This document shows, in pieces, positions 1 to 8,970 of a stretch of 64,000 nucleotides of DNA. Made by a program: the position numbers and the translations under genes. The first letter of the stretch is position 1, and each line of letters opens with the position of its first letter. Source of the DNA: Phenylobacterium sp. LH3H17 (GTDB lineage: Bacteria > Pseudomonadota > Alphaproteobacteria > Caulobacterales > Caulobacteraceae); contig NZ_CP101283.1 in assembly GCF_024298925.1 (NCBI RefSeq), positions 1,302,001-1,366,000 on the forward strand, written 5' to 3'. The notes below the pieces were generated by a model. That model made no database searches and had not been told where the DNA came from. It was given only the letters and a program-made list of their open reading frames with translations.

Positions 1-76
1 TGCGGCGGCGGCCCGCTTGCCCTCTAAGGCGCAACCGCGCGTTTTCTTTTCGTTGCGGCTTGCGAAACGGACTGAA

Positions 77-1936
77 ATGGCCTTCCCCGAAATCCACCCC
101 GCCCTGGCGCGCGCGCTCGCGAGCCAAGGCTATGCCGAACCCACCCCCGTCCAGGCCGCCGTCCTGGCCCCCGACGCCGCCGGACGAGACCTGCTGGTCT
201 CCGCCCAGACCGGCTCGGGCAAGACCGTCGCCTTCGGCCTGGCGGCCGGGCCGACCCTGCTGGGCGAGGCCGAGAAGTTCGGCCAGCCGGGCTCGCCCCT
301 GGCCCTGGTCATCGCGCCGACCCGCGAACTGGCCATCCAGGTGGCCAAGGAGCTCACCTGGCTCTACGCCCCCGCCGGCGCGCGGGTGGAGACCTGCGTC
401 GGCGGCATGGACCCGCGCCGCGAGCAGCGGGCGCTCAATGTCGGCGCCCACATCGTGGTCGGCACCCCCGGCCGCCTGAAGGACCACCTGGAGCGCGGCA
501 ATCTCGACCTGTCGGCCCTGCAGGTTGTCGTCCTCGACGAGGCCGACGAGATGCTGGACATGGGCTTCCGCGAAGACCTGGAGGAGATCCTCGACTCCGC
601 CCCGGTCGGCCGCCGCACCCTGCTGTTCTCGGCCACCCTGGCCCGCGAGATCGTGGCGCTCGCCAAGCGCTACCAGCGCGACGCGCTCCGCATCGACACC
701 AGCCGTCGCGACGAGCCGCACGGCGACATCGAGTACCGCGCCATCCGCGTGGCCCCCAACGAGATCGAACTGGCCGTGGTCAATGTGCTGCGGTTCTTCG
801 AGTCCCCCGGCGCCCTGGTGTTCTGCAACACCCGAGAGGGCGTGCGCCACATGCACGCGGCCCTGCGCGAGCGCGGCTTCGCCGTGGTCGGCCTGTCGGG
901 CGAGCTGGACCAGAAGGCGCGCACCGACGCCCTGCAGGCCCTGCGCGACGGCCATGCCCGGGTCTGCGTCGCCACCGACGTGGCCGCCCGCGGCCTGGAC
1001 CTGCCGGAGCTGGGCCTGGTCATCCATGCGGACATTCCGGTGAACAAGGCCGGCCTGCTGCACCGCTCCGGCCGGACCGGCCGGGCGGGCCGCAAGGGGA
1101 CCTCGGTCCTGCTGGTCTCCCACACCCGCCGCCGCAAGGCCGAGCAGCTCCTGGCCTCCGCCGGGATCGAGGCCATCTGGCAGGGTCCGCCCACCGCCGA
1201 CGAGATCCGCGCCAAGGACCAGGTCCGCCTGCTCGAGGACCCCATCCTCACCGAGCCCATGGCCGAGGAAGACCTGGCGCTCGCCAAGCTGGTGCTGGAG
1301 AACCGCACCGCCGAGGAAGTGGCCGCGGCCCTGATCCGCATCCACCGCGCCCGGCTGCCCTCGCCGGAAGAGCTTTATGACGACGCCCGCATGCGCGACA
1401 GCCAGGCGCGCGAACTGGGCCGGCCGAAGCGCACCTACGATCCCTCCGATCGCGGCGACCGTCCCGAACGGGCCGAAGGCGCGTTCGGCAAGCCCGAGCG
1501 GCTGGACCCCAACGAGGTCACCTGGTTCCGGGTGACGGTGGGCCGCTCGAAGAACGCCGACCCCAAGTGGCTGATCCCGCTGATCTGCCGGCTGGGCCAC
1601 GTCACCAAGCCCGATATCGGGGCCATCAAGATTTTCGACCGCGAGACCAAGTTCGAGATCTCCAACGCCGCGGCCGGCAAGTTCTCCCAGGCCGTGAAGG
1701 CCACGGCGGATGAGGAGATCAAGATCGAGCCCTCCTCGCCCCCCGGCGGCCCGACCTCGCCGCCGCGGCCGAAGTTCAAGCCGGCCTACGGCAAGGGCGC
1801 GCCCAACGACGGCAAGCCGCCGCACCGCAAGGGCCCGCCGACCAAGCCCTTTGCGCCCAAGGCTCCAGGCGCGCCCGGCCCCAAGGCCGGCAAGCCCCCC
1901 TGGAAGAAAAAGTCCAACGACCAGCGCGCCAAGTAG
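77..1936 (+). CDS. DEAD-box ATP-dependent RNA helicase (DbpA/CsdA-like)
   Basis: A 619-residue RNA helicase expected to unwind structured RNA or assist ribosome assembly in the cytoplasm. Visible motifs from the chosen ATG: Q-motif region PTPVQ near residue 23, Walker A AQTGSGKT at 43-50, PTRELA near 80, VLDEADEML near 155, SAT near 190 and HRSGRTGRAGR near 335. Residues about 475-555 (EVTWFRVTVGRSK to KFEISNAAA) resemble the DbpA-type RNA-binding domain, followed by a Pro/Lys-rich basic tail. A TTG at 17 opens the same frame, but family similarity begins at MAFPEIHP (77), so 77 is preferred. Known of the family: a DbpA-like domain directs the helicase to structured RNA; the actual substrate here is inferred. 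Confidence 0.93.
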   Translation: MAFPEIHPALARALASQGYAEPTPVQAAVLAPDAAGRDLLVSAQTGSGKTVAFGLAAGPTLLGEAEKFGQPGSPLALVIAPTRELAIQVAKELTWLYAPAGARVETCVGGMDPRREQRALNVGAHIVVGTPGRLKDHLERGNLDLSALQVVVLDEADEMLDMGFREDLEEILDSAPVGRRTLLFSATLAREIVALAKRYQRDALRIDTSRRDEPHGDIEYRAIRVAPNEIELAVVNVLRFFESPGALVFCNTREGVRHMHAALRERGFAVVGLSGELDQKARTDALQALRDGHARVCVATDVAARGLDLPELGLVIHADIPVNKAGLLHRSGRTGRAGRKGTSVLLVSHTRRRKAEQLLASAGIEAIWQGPPTADEIRAKDQVRLLEDPILTEPMAEEDLALAKLVLENRTAEEVAAALIRIHRARLPSPEELYDDARMRDSQARELGRPKRTYDPSDRGDRPERAEGAFGKPERLDPNEVTWFRVTVGRSKNADPKWLIPLICRLGHVTKPDIGAIKIFDRETKFEISNAAAGKFSQAVKATADEEIKIEPSSPPGGPTSPPRPKFKPAYGKGAPNDGKPPHRKGPPTKPFAPKAPGAPGPKAGKPPWKKKSNDQRAK

Positions 1937-1980
1937 CCGCCGGGCCTTGCCGACGTCGCGATTGCGGAGCTAGCCTCCGG

Positions 1981-2020
1981 CACGACGCCCGCTGGAGCGT
2001 TCCAGGTCGCACGCGTCGTG
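1981..2020. other. Nested inverted repeat before the TVP38 gene
   Basis: CACGACGC (1981-1988) pairs with GCGTCGTG (2013-2020), and inside it TGGA pairs with TCCA across a four-base loop. It lies 13 bp upstream of the ATG at 2034 and has no T-run, so it looks like a leader structure or protein site rather than a terminator. Confidence 0.35.
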
Positions 2021-2033
2021 GGAAGTCGGAGCG

Positions 2034-2771
2034 ATGACTGGCGGAGTCGACGGGTCCTTGCGGAAAAGTCTGAAGCTGCTCGGTCGGGCGGCGCCGGCCG
2101 CGCTGCTGGTCGCCGCTACCGTGGCCCTCTACGGCAGCGGCTTGGCGACCGACATCTCGGTGGGCAATCTGCAGGCCAACGAGATCAGCCTGCGCGCCGA
2201 GATCCTCGCCGCCCCGCTGGCCGCCCTGGTGGCTTTCACCGGACTCTACGCCATCGCCACCGCCGCCTTCGTGCCCGTCGGCCTGGTGCTGATGCTGGCC
2301 GGCGGCTTCCTGTTCGGGCCGCTGGTGGGCACGGCGGCGACCATCGTCGGCTCCACCCTGGGTGCGGTGATGGCCTATCTCGCCGCCCGCTTCGCCGCCG
2401 GGGAGACCATCCGCGCCCGCCTGGCCAAGGGGCGGATGGGCAAGATCATGGCCGGGTTCGAGCAGAGCCCCTTCTCCTATCTGCTGACCCTGCGCCTGCT
2501 GCCGCTCAGTCCCTTCGGCCTGGTCAATGTGGCCGCCGGCCTCGCCCGCGCCCCGGTGCGGAAGTACGTGGCGGCCACGGCGGTGGGGGCGGTGCCTCAT
2601 TCCCTGATCTACAGCTATCTGGGCGCCGGCCTGGGCAAGGCGGTCGTGACCGGGAGGGCCGCGGAACTCACGGTCCTGGCGCGTCCGGAAGTTGCCATCC
2701 CGCTGTTGGCCCTGGCCGCGGTCTCGCTGATCAGCGGCGGGCTGGGCGCGCGTCGTCGCCGAACCGCCTGA
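2034..2771 (+). CDS. TVP38/TMEM64 family inner-membrane protein
   Basis: A 245-residue polytopic membrane protein of the VTT/DedA-like (SNARE-associated Golgi) family. Several hydrophobic segments are visible (about residues 18-38, 58-100, 105-120, 185-205 and 220-240). The family-typical core is present: FVPVGLVLMLAGGFLFGP, then GSTLGAVMAYLAAR, then LRLLPLSPFGLVNVAAG. Relatives are implicated in lipid scrambling or membrane homeostasis; substrate and partners cannot be told from sequence. It is followed nine bases later by a convergent small gene. A basic RRRR tail ends the protein. Confidence 0.88.
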   Translation: MTGGVDGSLRKSLKLLGRAAPAALLVAATVALYGSGLATDISVGNLQANEISLRAEILAAPLAALVAFTGLYAIATAAFVPVGLVLMLAGGFLFGPLVGTAATIVGSTLGAVMAYLAARFAAGETIRARLAKGRMGKIMAGFEQSPFSYLLTLRLLPLSPFGLVNVAAGLARAPVRKYVAATAVGAVPHSLIYSYLGAGLGKAVVTGRAAELTVLARPEVAIPLLALAAVSLISGGLGARRRRTA

Positions 2772-2780
2772 GCAGGCGGC

Positions 2781-2972
2781 CTAGAAGCTGCGCATCTGGG
2801 CCGTCTTGGCGTCCGGCCGCACGACCTTCAGGCATTCCGCATAGGTGCTGAGCAGCCAGGCCCGATCGGGTCCGCCGCTCTCGCGCAGGGCCGCCGAGGC
2901 GCCCTCGATCGCCATGACGTCGCGCATGAGCTGATAGGCCACCGCTTCCGGTGTCTGGGGCGTGTCGGCCAT
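2781..2972 (-). CDS. Small conserved hypothetical protein (63 aa)
   Basis: A short acidic protein beginning MADTPQTPEAVAYQLMRDV and ending TAQMRSF. The frame is open further upstream to 3131, but that extension lies in an interspersed repeat, so the ATG at 2972 is preferred. Likely helical, with no membrane segment or known motif. It resembles small cytosolic hypotheticals seen in Caulobacteraceae, but I cannot assign a function. Confidence 0.6.
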   Translation of the reverse strand: MADTPQTPEAVAYQLMRDVMAIEGASAALRESGGPDRAWLLSTYAECLKVVRPDAKTAQMRSF

Positions 2973-3041
2973 GGGATGGTTCCTCGTTCGGCGAAGAACC
3001 TGCGCCCAACGGCATGAAGGAATTGGTCGAGGCCTCCCAGA

Positions 3042-3176
3042 TCCTCCCACAGCGCGCAGCGCGATTTGGGGGAGGTGGCTCGGAGCGAAGCGGAGAGACG
3101 GAGGGGGTTGAAGCGCGCCGAAGCGAGTCAAAGTCCCCCTCAGTCGGCTTCGCCGACAGCTCCCAGTAGGGGAGCA
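3042..3176. repeat. Intergenic repeat family A, copy 1
   Basis: Copy of a roughly 140-bp interspersed element. The left part is a hairpin (CCTCCCACAGCGCGC paired with GCGCGATTTGGGGGAGG). The right part holds GAGTCAAAGTCCCCCTCA, a CGGC/GCCG mini-hairpin and AGCTCCC...GGGGAGCA. The GAGTC at 3125-3129 is a GANTC (CcrM-type) site kept in every copy. Related copies lie at 4927, 8163, 50708 and 55553. Confidence 0.85.
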
Positions 3177-3197
3177 ATTGGGACGGCCTGATGCTGC

Positions 3198-4820
3198 CTA
3201 GGCGCTGACCCCCAACGCCGCCAGGGCCAGGTCCCGGGAGGACTTGTAGTCGACCTTGCCGTTGGGGGCCCGGCCGATCGAGTCGACCACCACCAGCTCG
3301 CGCGGCGCCTTGTAGGCGGCCAGTCGCGACTTCACATGGGCCGCCATCGCCTCCAGCGTCAGGGCGGCCGCATCGCCCTCGACCACCGCACAGATGCGCT
3401 CGCCGAAGCGCGCGTCGGGCACGCCGACCACCACCGCGTCGCGGACCCCGGGATGGGTCTTCAGCGCTTCCTCGACCTCCTCGGGGAAGACCTTCTCGCC
3501 GCCGGTGTTGATGCACTGGCTTCCGCGGCCCAGCAGTTTCAACGTGCCGTCGGCATTGACCTCGGCCCAGTCGCCCGGGACGCTCCAGCGCTGGCCCTCC
3601 ATGGTCTGGAAGGTCTTGGCGCTCTTCTCCGGGTCCTTGTAGTAGCCCACGGGCAGGAAGCCGGTCACCGCCACCAGGCCGCGCTCGCCCGAGCCCGGCT
3701 CCACCCGGCGGCCGTCCTCGGCGAACACCGCGCAGTTAGGGCCCAGCATGAAGGCCGCCGTCGCCGCCTCCGCCCCCGGCGCGGAGGCCGAGGCCCCCAG
3801 GCCGACCGCCTCCGACGACCCGAAGCTGTCCATGATCATGGCGTTCTTGGCGAAGGACAGCAGGCCGCGCTTGTTCTCCTGGCTCCACATGGAGCCCGAG
3901 GAGCTCATGGTCTTCACGTGGTCGAGGTTCCAGCGGCCGGGATTGGCCTCCAGCGCCTCCAGCATGGGGGTGGAGAAGGCCAGGCCGACGATGACGATGC
4001 CGTCGGCTTTCAGCCGCACCGCCTCGTCCCACAGCTCCATGGCGTTGAACTGGCGCGAGGGCAGGGTGGCGACCGTGCCGCCGACATTCAGCGTGATGAA
4101 GGCCGAGAACTGGCCGGTGCCGTGCATCAGCGGGCAGCAGACCAGAGTCCGCCGCTGCTCGCCGGTGAGGCGCTCGGCGGCCTCCTGCGGGCTCGTCAGG
4201 GGCGGGACGCCCTGCAGGGCGTTGCCGCCGGCCCCGATGACGTTGAACAGGTCGTCCTGCCGCCACATGACGCCCTTGGGCATCCCGGTGGTGCCGCCGG
4301 TATAGAGCAGGATCAGGTCGTCGGGCGAGCGGCCCCATGGCGCCTTGAACGGCCGCTTCCCGGGGACCTTGGCGACCACGCCCTCATAGTCGTCGGCCCA
4401 GGCCGGAGCCGGATGGCCGGGCTCGGCCACGGCGATCCAGCGCTTCACCGTCGGCAGGTGGTCGCGGATCGCTTCGATCATGCCCGCGAAGCTGGCGTGG
4501 AACACCACCGCCTCGGCGTCGGCGTTGTCGAACAGATAGGTCAGCTCGTCGCCGCCATAGCGGTAGTTGGTGTTGAACGGCGCCAGCCCGGCCTTGAAGG
4601 CCGCGTAGTAGGTCTCCAGGTATTCCGGGCCGTTGTAGAGATAGGCCGCCACCTTGGCCTTGGGGCTGAGCCCGCTCTCGACCAGGTGTGCGGCCAGGGC
4701 GTCGGCGCGGGCGTCGAACTGGCCCCAGCTCACCACGCGCTCGCCCTGGATCAGGGCCGGGCGCTCCGGCTGCGCGGCGGCGATCGCCTCCCAGACGTCG
4801 GCGAAGATCCAAGCGGTCAC
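3198..4820 (-). CDS. Acyl-CoA synthetase (AMP-forming)
   Basis: A 540-residue ANL-superfamily enzyme that activates a carboxylic acid to acyl-AMP and then acyl-CoA. Visible signatures: phosphate-binding loop YTGGTTGMPKGVMW (about residues 174-187), DSFGSSEAVG in the middle, GDWAEVNADGTLKLLGR with SQCINTGGEKV (the A7/A8 hinge region), and the catalytic lysine region PNGKVDYK near the C-terminus. Length is normal for FadD/medium-chain relatives. The chain length of the substrate cannot be read off. It is transcribed toward a repeat and has no obvious operon partner, although a fatty acid desaturase lies just upstream on the same strand. Confidence 0.92.
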   Translation of the reverse strand: MTAWIFADVWEAIAAAQPERPALIQGERVVSWGQFDARADALAAHLVESGLSPKAKVAAYLYNGPEYLETYYAAFKAGLAPFNTNYRYGGDELTYLFDNADAEAVVFHASFAGMIEAIRDHLPTVKRWIAVAEPGHPAPAWADDYEGVVAKVPGKRPFKAPWGRSPDDLILLYTGGTTGMPKGVMWRQDDLFNVIGAGGNALQGVPPLTSPQEAAERLTGEQRRTLVCCPLMHGTGQFSAFITLNVGGTVATLPSRQFNAMELWDEAVRLKADGIVIVGLAFSTPMLEALEANPGRWNLDHVKTMSSSGSMWSQENKRGLLSFAKNAMIMDSFGSSEAVGLGASASAPGAEAATAAFMLGPNCAVFAEDGRRVEPGSGERGLVAVTGFLPVGYYKDPEKSAKTFQTMEGQRWSVPGDWAEVNADGTLKLLGRGSQCINTGGEKVFPEEVEEALKTHPGVRDAVVVGVPDARFGERICAVVEGDAAALTLEAMAAHVKSRLAAYKAPRELVVVDSIGRAPNGKVDYKSSRDLALAALGVSA

Positions 4821-4926
4821 CGGCTTCCTCCCACATTTCTTGTTTTGTGGGAGCCAGTTGGCGGTCAGGCCCGCGCCTCGGTCAACCCTGACGCAAGGGC
4901 AGTTGACGTAAAGGTAAGGTCATAGG

Positions 4927-5069
4927 TCCTCCCCCAGCGCGCAGCGCGATTTGGGGGAGGTGGATCGTCGCCTCTTCGCGACGAGACGGAGGGGGCTCCA
5001 CCCACGGCGGACAGAGTCGAGGTCCCCCTCAGCCAGCTTCGCTGACAGCTCCCCCGCGGGGGAGCATCT
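4927..5069. repeat. Intergenic repeat family A, copy 2
   Basis: Same architecture as the copy at 3042: CCTCCCCCAGCGCGC hairpin with GCGCGATTTGGGGGAGG, a variable middle, GAGTC at 5014-5018, then GTCCCCCTCA and AGCTCCCCC...GGGGGAGCATCT. It fills the gap between the desaturase and acyl-CoA synthetase genes and could form a transcript-ending structure. Confidence 0.88.
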
Positions 5070-5078
5070 CAGGTGGTG

Positions 5079-6092
5079 CTAGGCCGCCGCCACCCGGCCG
5101 CGGATCTCGCGGAACGAGACCAGCCGCTGGGCGGCCTCGTCCCAGAGCGCCAGGCGGGCGTTCTTGAAACTCTCCACCAGGCCGATCCGGCTCATGTCCT
5201 TCAGCTCGGGATGGTCCTTCAGCACCTGGGGCAGGCGGTAGAAGGGGATGCGGCTGGACAGGTGATGAACGTGGTGGATGCCGATATTGGCGGTCAGCCA
5301 ACGCAGGGGCTGGGGCAGGTCGTAGTGCGACGAGCCCATCAGCGCCGCCTCGTCGCGCTTCCACTCCTTGTTCCGCGACCAGGACACGCCCTCGTACTGG
5401 TGCTGCACGAAGAACAGCCAGACCCCGATGGTGGCGGCGATCACCATGGTGGTGAAGTTGACCAGCAGCACCGGCGCCGGGCCCAGCAGCCATATCATCA
5501 CGCCGACGCCGGCGGCGATGATGGCCGTGTTGCCCAGGGTCGAAAGCCAAGGCTTCCAGCCGGCCTTCATAAGGCCGAAGGGCAGGCGCTGTTGCAGGAA
5601 GAACACGAAGCTCGGTCCCAGCCCGAACATCACCGCCGGATTGCGGTAGAGCCGGTAGGCCAGCCGGCGGCCCGGGCTCAGGGCCAGATATTCATCGACG
5701 GTCAGCATCTCGATCACGCCGAGGCTCCGGCGGTCGAGATTGCCTGAGGTGGCGTGATGGATGGCATGGGTGTGGCGCCAGTATTCGTAAGGCGTGAGCG
5801 TCAGCAGGCCGATGGCGCGGCCCACCCAGTCATTGGCCGCCTTGGCCTCGAAGAACGATCCGTGGCCGCAATCGTGCTGGATCATGAACAGCCGCACCAG
5901 GAAGGCCGCGGCCGGCACGGTGAGCAGCAAGGCCAGCCACCACAGGCCGAAATGCATGGCCACCCAGCCCAGGGTCCAGAGGCCGCCGAGCGCGGTGGCG
6001 GTCAGCACCAGCTCGAACAGGCTGCGGCGCCAGTCAGGGCGCTTGTAGGCTGCGAGTTTGCGATTCCAGTCGGCGGGTTTGGTCTCGGTCAC
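5079..6092 (-). CDS. Fatty acid desaturase (membrane di-iron, delta-12/omega-6 type)
   Basis: A 337-residue integral membrane desaturase that would introduce a double bond into acyl chains. The three histidine boxes are intact: HDCGHGSFF (about 93), HTHAIHHATSG (about 130) and HHVHHLSSRIPFYRL (about 285), plus QHQYEG before the third box. Hydrophobic stretches lie at about 33-85 and 195-225. The order of boxes and length match the bacterial FA_desaturase family. Regiospecificity is inferred only. Transcribed toward the acyl-CoA synthetase, with a repeat between them. Confidence 0.92.
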   Translation of the reverse strand: MTETKPADWNRKLAAYKRPDWRRSLFELVLTATALGGLWTLGWVAMHFGLWWLALLLTVPAAAFLVRLFMIQHDCGHGSFFEAKAANDWVGRAIGLLTLTPYEYWRHTHAIHHATSGNLDRRSLGVIEMLTVDEYLALSPGRRLAYRLYRNPAVMFGLGPSFVFFLQQRLPFGLMKAGWKPWLSTLGNTAIIAAGVGVMIWLLGPAPVLLVNFTTMVIAATIGVWLFFVQHQYEGVSWSRNKEWKRDEAALMGSSHYDLPQPLRWLTANIGIHHVHHLSSRIPFYRLPQVLKDHPELKDMSRIGLVESFKNARLALWDEAAQRLVSFREIRGRVAAA

Positions 6093-6281
6093 GTCGGAGT
6101 AACTTCCAGGATATGAGGTCGCGGTGCTGGTTACGCGCAGATTAGGGTGCTTCTACGACAACGCCATAAAAGCGGCTTCGCTGCATTACGGCGAATTAAT
6201 CCGGCGCGCCACGCCCTCGTCTTGCCGCGCTTGCATGCGGCCCAATAGGGTCCCGTCACATTGTAACTCCGGGGCCTGTCC

Positions 6282-8102
6282 ATGACCACGCTCGACCGTC
6301 GCGCCTTCCTCGCGACCACCGCCGCCGGCGCTCTCGTCGCCGCCACCCCCGTCCTGGCCCAGGGCTCGGAAGACGCCCGCCTGAAGACCCTGCTCGACGC
6401 CATGTTCGAGGAGATGGTCGACGACAGCCCCGAACGCGCCACGGGCCTGGGCCTCGACAAGGGCCCCCGCGCCGCCCTCAAGAGCCAGCTCGACGACTAT
6501 TCCGAGGCCGGCCGGCTCAAGCGCCTGGGCAAGACCCGCGACCGGGTGGCCAAGCTGAAGGCCATCGACCGGGCGGCCCTGTCGCCCGCCTCCAAGGTCG
6601 ACCTCGACACGGTGCTCTACGGCCAGGAGAACGGGCTCGCGGCCGGCGAGCGGTTCAGGTTCGGTTCGGTGGGCGGCCGCTTCAGCCCCTATGTGATCAG
6701 CCAGCAGACCGGCGTCTATCAAGACATTCCCGACTTCCTCGACAACCAGCACCGGGTGGAGACCGCGGCCGACGCCGACGCCTACATGGCCCGGCTCAAG
6801 GCCTTCGCCGTGGCCCTGGACCAGGACCTCGACCGGATGAAGACCGACGTGGCCGCCGGCGTCGTGCCGCCGGACTTTATCTGCGACCTGGCCCTGGGCC
6901 AGATGAAGGCCCTGCGCGACCAGCCGCCCGAGACGACCATCATGGTCACCTCCATCGTCGGCAAGGCCAAGACCGCCAACCTGGCGGGCGACTATGCCGG
7001 TCCGGCTGCCAGGATCGTGGCGGGCGAGATCTTCCCGGCCCTGGACCGCCAGATCGTGGCCATGACCGCCGCGCGCGCAATCGCCACCGCCGACGCCGGG
7101 GTCTGGAAGCTGAAGGACGGGGCGGCCTATTACGCGGGCGGCCTGAAAACCTCCACGACCACCGACCTCTCGGCTGAAGAGATCCACAAGCTGGGCCTCG
7201 ACCAGGTGGCCGACATCACCGCGCGCCTGGACGTGATCCTCAAGGGCCAGGGCATGACCAAGGGCACGGTGGCCGAGCGGCTGACCGCCCTCAACGCCGA
7301 TCCCAAGCAACTCTACCCCAACACCGACGAGGGTCGCGCGGCCCTGATCGCCGACCTCAACGTCCAGGTGGCCGCCATCGCCGCGCGCCTGCCCCAGGCC
7401 TTCGCCACGCTTCCCAAGGCCGAGGTGACGGTCAAGCGCGTGCCGGCCTTCATCCAGGACGGCGCCTCCAACGGCTACTACCAGAGCGCGGCGCTCGACG
7501 GCTCGCGCCCGGCGGCCTTCTTCATCAACCTGAAGAACACCCACGAGTGGCCGAAGTACAATTTGCCGACCCTGGTCTATCACGAGGCCACGCCGGGCCA
7601 TCACCTGCAGATCGCGCTCAGCCAGGAGAGCACGAAGATCCCGATCATCCGGCGCACCGGCGGCGGCTTCTCGGCCTTCACCGAGGGCTGGGCGCTCTAT
7701 GCCGAGCAGCTCGCCAACGAGATGGGCGTCTACAAGGGCGACCCCTGGGGAGAGGCCGGCTACCTGCAGTCCTTCCTGTTCCGCGCCTCGCGCCTGGTGG
7801 TCGACACCGGCCTGCACCACAAGCGTTGGACCCGCGATCAGGCCACCGATTACATGGTCAGCGTCACCGGCTATCCGCGCTCGCGCGCCCTGCGCGAGAT
7901 TGATCGCTACTGCTGCTCACCCGGCCAGGCCACCAGCTACAAGGTCGGCCACACCGTCTGGGCCCGCCTGCGCGAGGAGGCCAAGGCCAAGCTGGGTGCG
8001 AAGTTCGACCTGAAAGCCTGGCACGACGCGGCCCTGCTCTCGGGCTCCATGCCGCTTACCGTGCTGGAGCGGAACCTGGGCGAGTGGGTGGCGCGGGTCT
8101 AG
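6282..8102 (+). CDS. Tat-exported DUF885 protein (putative metallopeptidase-like)
   Basis: A 606-residue exported protein. The N-terminus MTTLDRRAFLATTAAGAL carries a twin-arginine motif followed by a hydrophobic stretch and an AQG cleavage region, so Tat export to the periplasm is likely. The body is DUF885; the family motif HEATPGHHLQ (about residue 437) resembles the zinc-binding HExxxH type, and FTEGWALYAEQLANEMG follows it. Members are often annotated as peptidase- or lipoprotein-like, with no settled reaction. It stands alone, divergent from the desaturase, and a repeat lies downstream. Confidence 0.88.
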   Translation: MTTLDRRAFLATTAAGALVAATPVLAQGSEDARLKTLLDAMFEEMVDDSPERATGLGLDKGPRAALKSQLDDYSEAGRLKRLGKTRDRVAKLKAIDRAALSPASKVDLDTVLYGQENGLAAGERFRFGSVGGRFSPYVISQQTGVYQDIPDFLDNQHRVETAADADAYMARLKAFAVALDQDLDRMKTDVAAGVVPPDFICDLALGQMKALRDQPPETTIMVTSIVGKAKTANLAGDYAGPAARIVAGEIFPALDRQIVAMTAARAIATADAGVWKLKDGAAYYAGGLKTSTTTDLSAEEIHKLGLDQVADITARLDVILKGQGMTKGTVAERLTALNADPKQLYPNTDEGRAALIADLNVQVAAIAARLPQAFATLPKAEVTVKRVPAFIQDGASNGYYQSAALDGSRPAAFFINLKNTHEWPKYNLPTLVYHEATPGHHLQIALSQESTKIPIIRRTGGGFSAFTEGWALYAEQLANEMGVYKGDPWGEAGYLQSFLFRASRLVVDTGLHHKRWTRDQATDYMVSVTGYPRSRALREIDRYCCSPGQATSYKVGHTVWARLREEAKAKLGAKFDLKAWHDAALLSGSMPLTVLERNLGEWVARV

Positions 8103-8484
8103 GGGGCCAACGCCCCGCCTGTGCGTCGTCGGCGCATTAGGCATCGCATGCAAGACCCCGGATCCTCCCCCAGCGCGAAGCGCGATCTGGGGGAGGTGGC
8201 GCGTCGCCCCCTTCGGCGAGGTGACGGAGGGGGTTGCCGCCCACAAGCAAGAGTCAAAGTCCCCCTCACCCGGCCATTCGGCCGGGAGCTCCCCCATAGG
8301 GGAGCATCTGCCGCCTGCACCGTCCCCGGCGCCTATTTCAGGAACACGATCTCGGCTACGCCGACGGCCTCGGCGGTTTTCGATCCATCGCAGACGTTCG
8401 CGACGTCAGCTCTCGGGAACCAGGCCGAGCGTCGGCTTCCGGGTGCGGCGTCGGCGACCGCTTTCGACCCTTAGCGGACCTTTC
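8103..8484. other. 382-bp gap: repeat plus unrecognised sequence
   Basis: The first part holds a family A repeat (8163-8309). The remaining 170 bases (about 8315-8484) have no credible gene on either strand. Nothing recognisable was found there. Confidence 0.6.
8163..8309. repeat. Intergenic repeat family A, copy 3
   Basis: Starts CCTCCCCCAGCGCGAAGCGC with the pairing GGGGGAGG arm, carries GAGTC at 8251-8255 directly before AAAGTCCCCCTCA, then CCGGCC/GGCCGG and AGCTCCCCC...GGGGAGCATCT. Its right half is nearly identical to that of the copy at 55553. Confidence 0.88.
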
Positions 8485-8823
8485 CTAGGTCGGATGCGCC
8501 CGGGCTAGCCGTGGCGGCGCGACGTTGCGCCAAGCCATCCAAAGCGCGCTCAGTGCGGTCGCCTCATCAGTGTTCGCCACGACCATGCGCGTCCAGCCGC
8601 GCGAGGCTCCCATCCCTTCCACCGGATGGAAGACTGTCGGCTCAGCCGCGCAAAGCAACTCTCGCTGATCAAGCGTCAGCTTGATCACCGCGGTCCCCCC
8701 GGGCCGATCTGCTGGCGACGCAAATATCTTTCCAACGACGCGAATGTCCGCGCCGCTTTGGTGATGACCGAGTGAGGTTTCGGGAAGAGCGAGCGCGACG
8801 GCAAGGAAAGAGTCAGGCGTCAT
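8485..8823 (-). CDS. MmcQ/YjbR family protein
   Basis: A 112-residue protein of the MmcQ/YjbR (CyaY-like fold, putative DNA-binding) family. Family features seen: an N-terminal LALPET followed by a strand with VVGKIFAS, KLTLDQRELL, and the C-terminal W-containing helix SALWMAWRNVAP. The frame opens at 8871, but the ATG at 8823 has a clear GAGG Shine-Dalgarno six bases upstream and gives the family-typical start MTPDSFLAVAL. No operon partner. The biochemical role of the family is unclear. Confidence 0.82.
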   Translation of the reverse strand: MTPDSFLAVALALPETSLGHHQSGADIRVVGKIFASPADRPGGTAVIKLTLDQRELLCAAEPTVFHPVEGMGASRGWTRMVVANTDEATALSALWMAWRNVAPPRLARAHPT

Positions 8824-8970
8824 GGCTAACCTCGTTGGTGTGCCGCAATCTCCCAAACTCGTGTCACGCACGCAATGTGGCCGACTAGAGTCAAGGTCCG
8901 CTGCCCACCCTCAGCGGACGATCAGCCTGTCCGTTGTCGGCCTCGGCGGCGTGCTCGAGGCGCCTAGGCC

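Noticed and set aside
3336-4925. Long plus-strand frame (529 codons) over the acyl-CoA synthetase gene
   Set aside because: It is antisense to a gene with all ANL motifs and encodes an Arg/Gly/His-rich sequence typical of shadow frames in high-GC DNA.
3042-8309. Repeat copies considered as a CRISPR array
   Set aside because: The copies are kilobases apart, self-complementary and not spaced by uniform spacers; no cas genes.
8315-8484. Plus-strand frame reading AYFRNTISATPTASAVFDPS
   Set aside because: Composition is somewhat protein-like, but there is no start and no family. Left as unassigned sequence.
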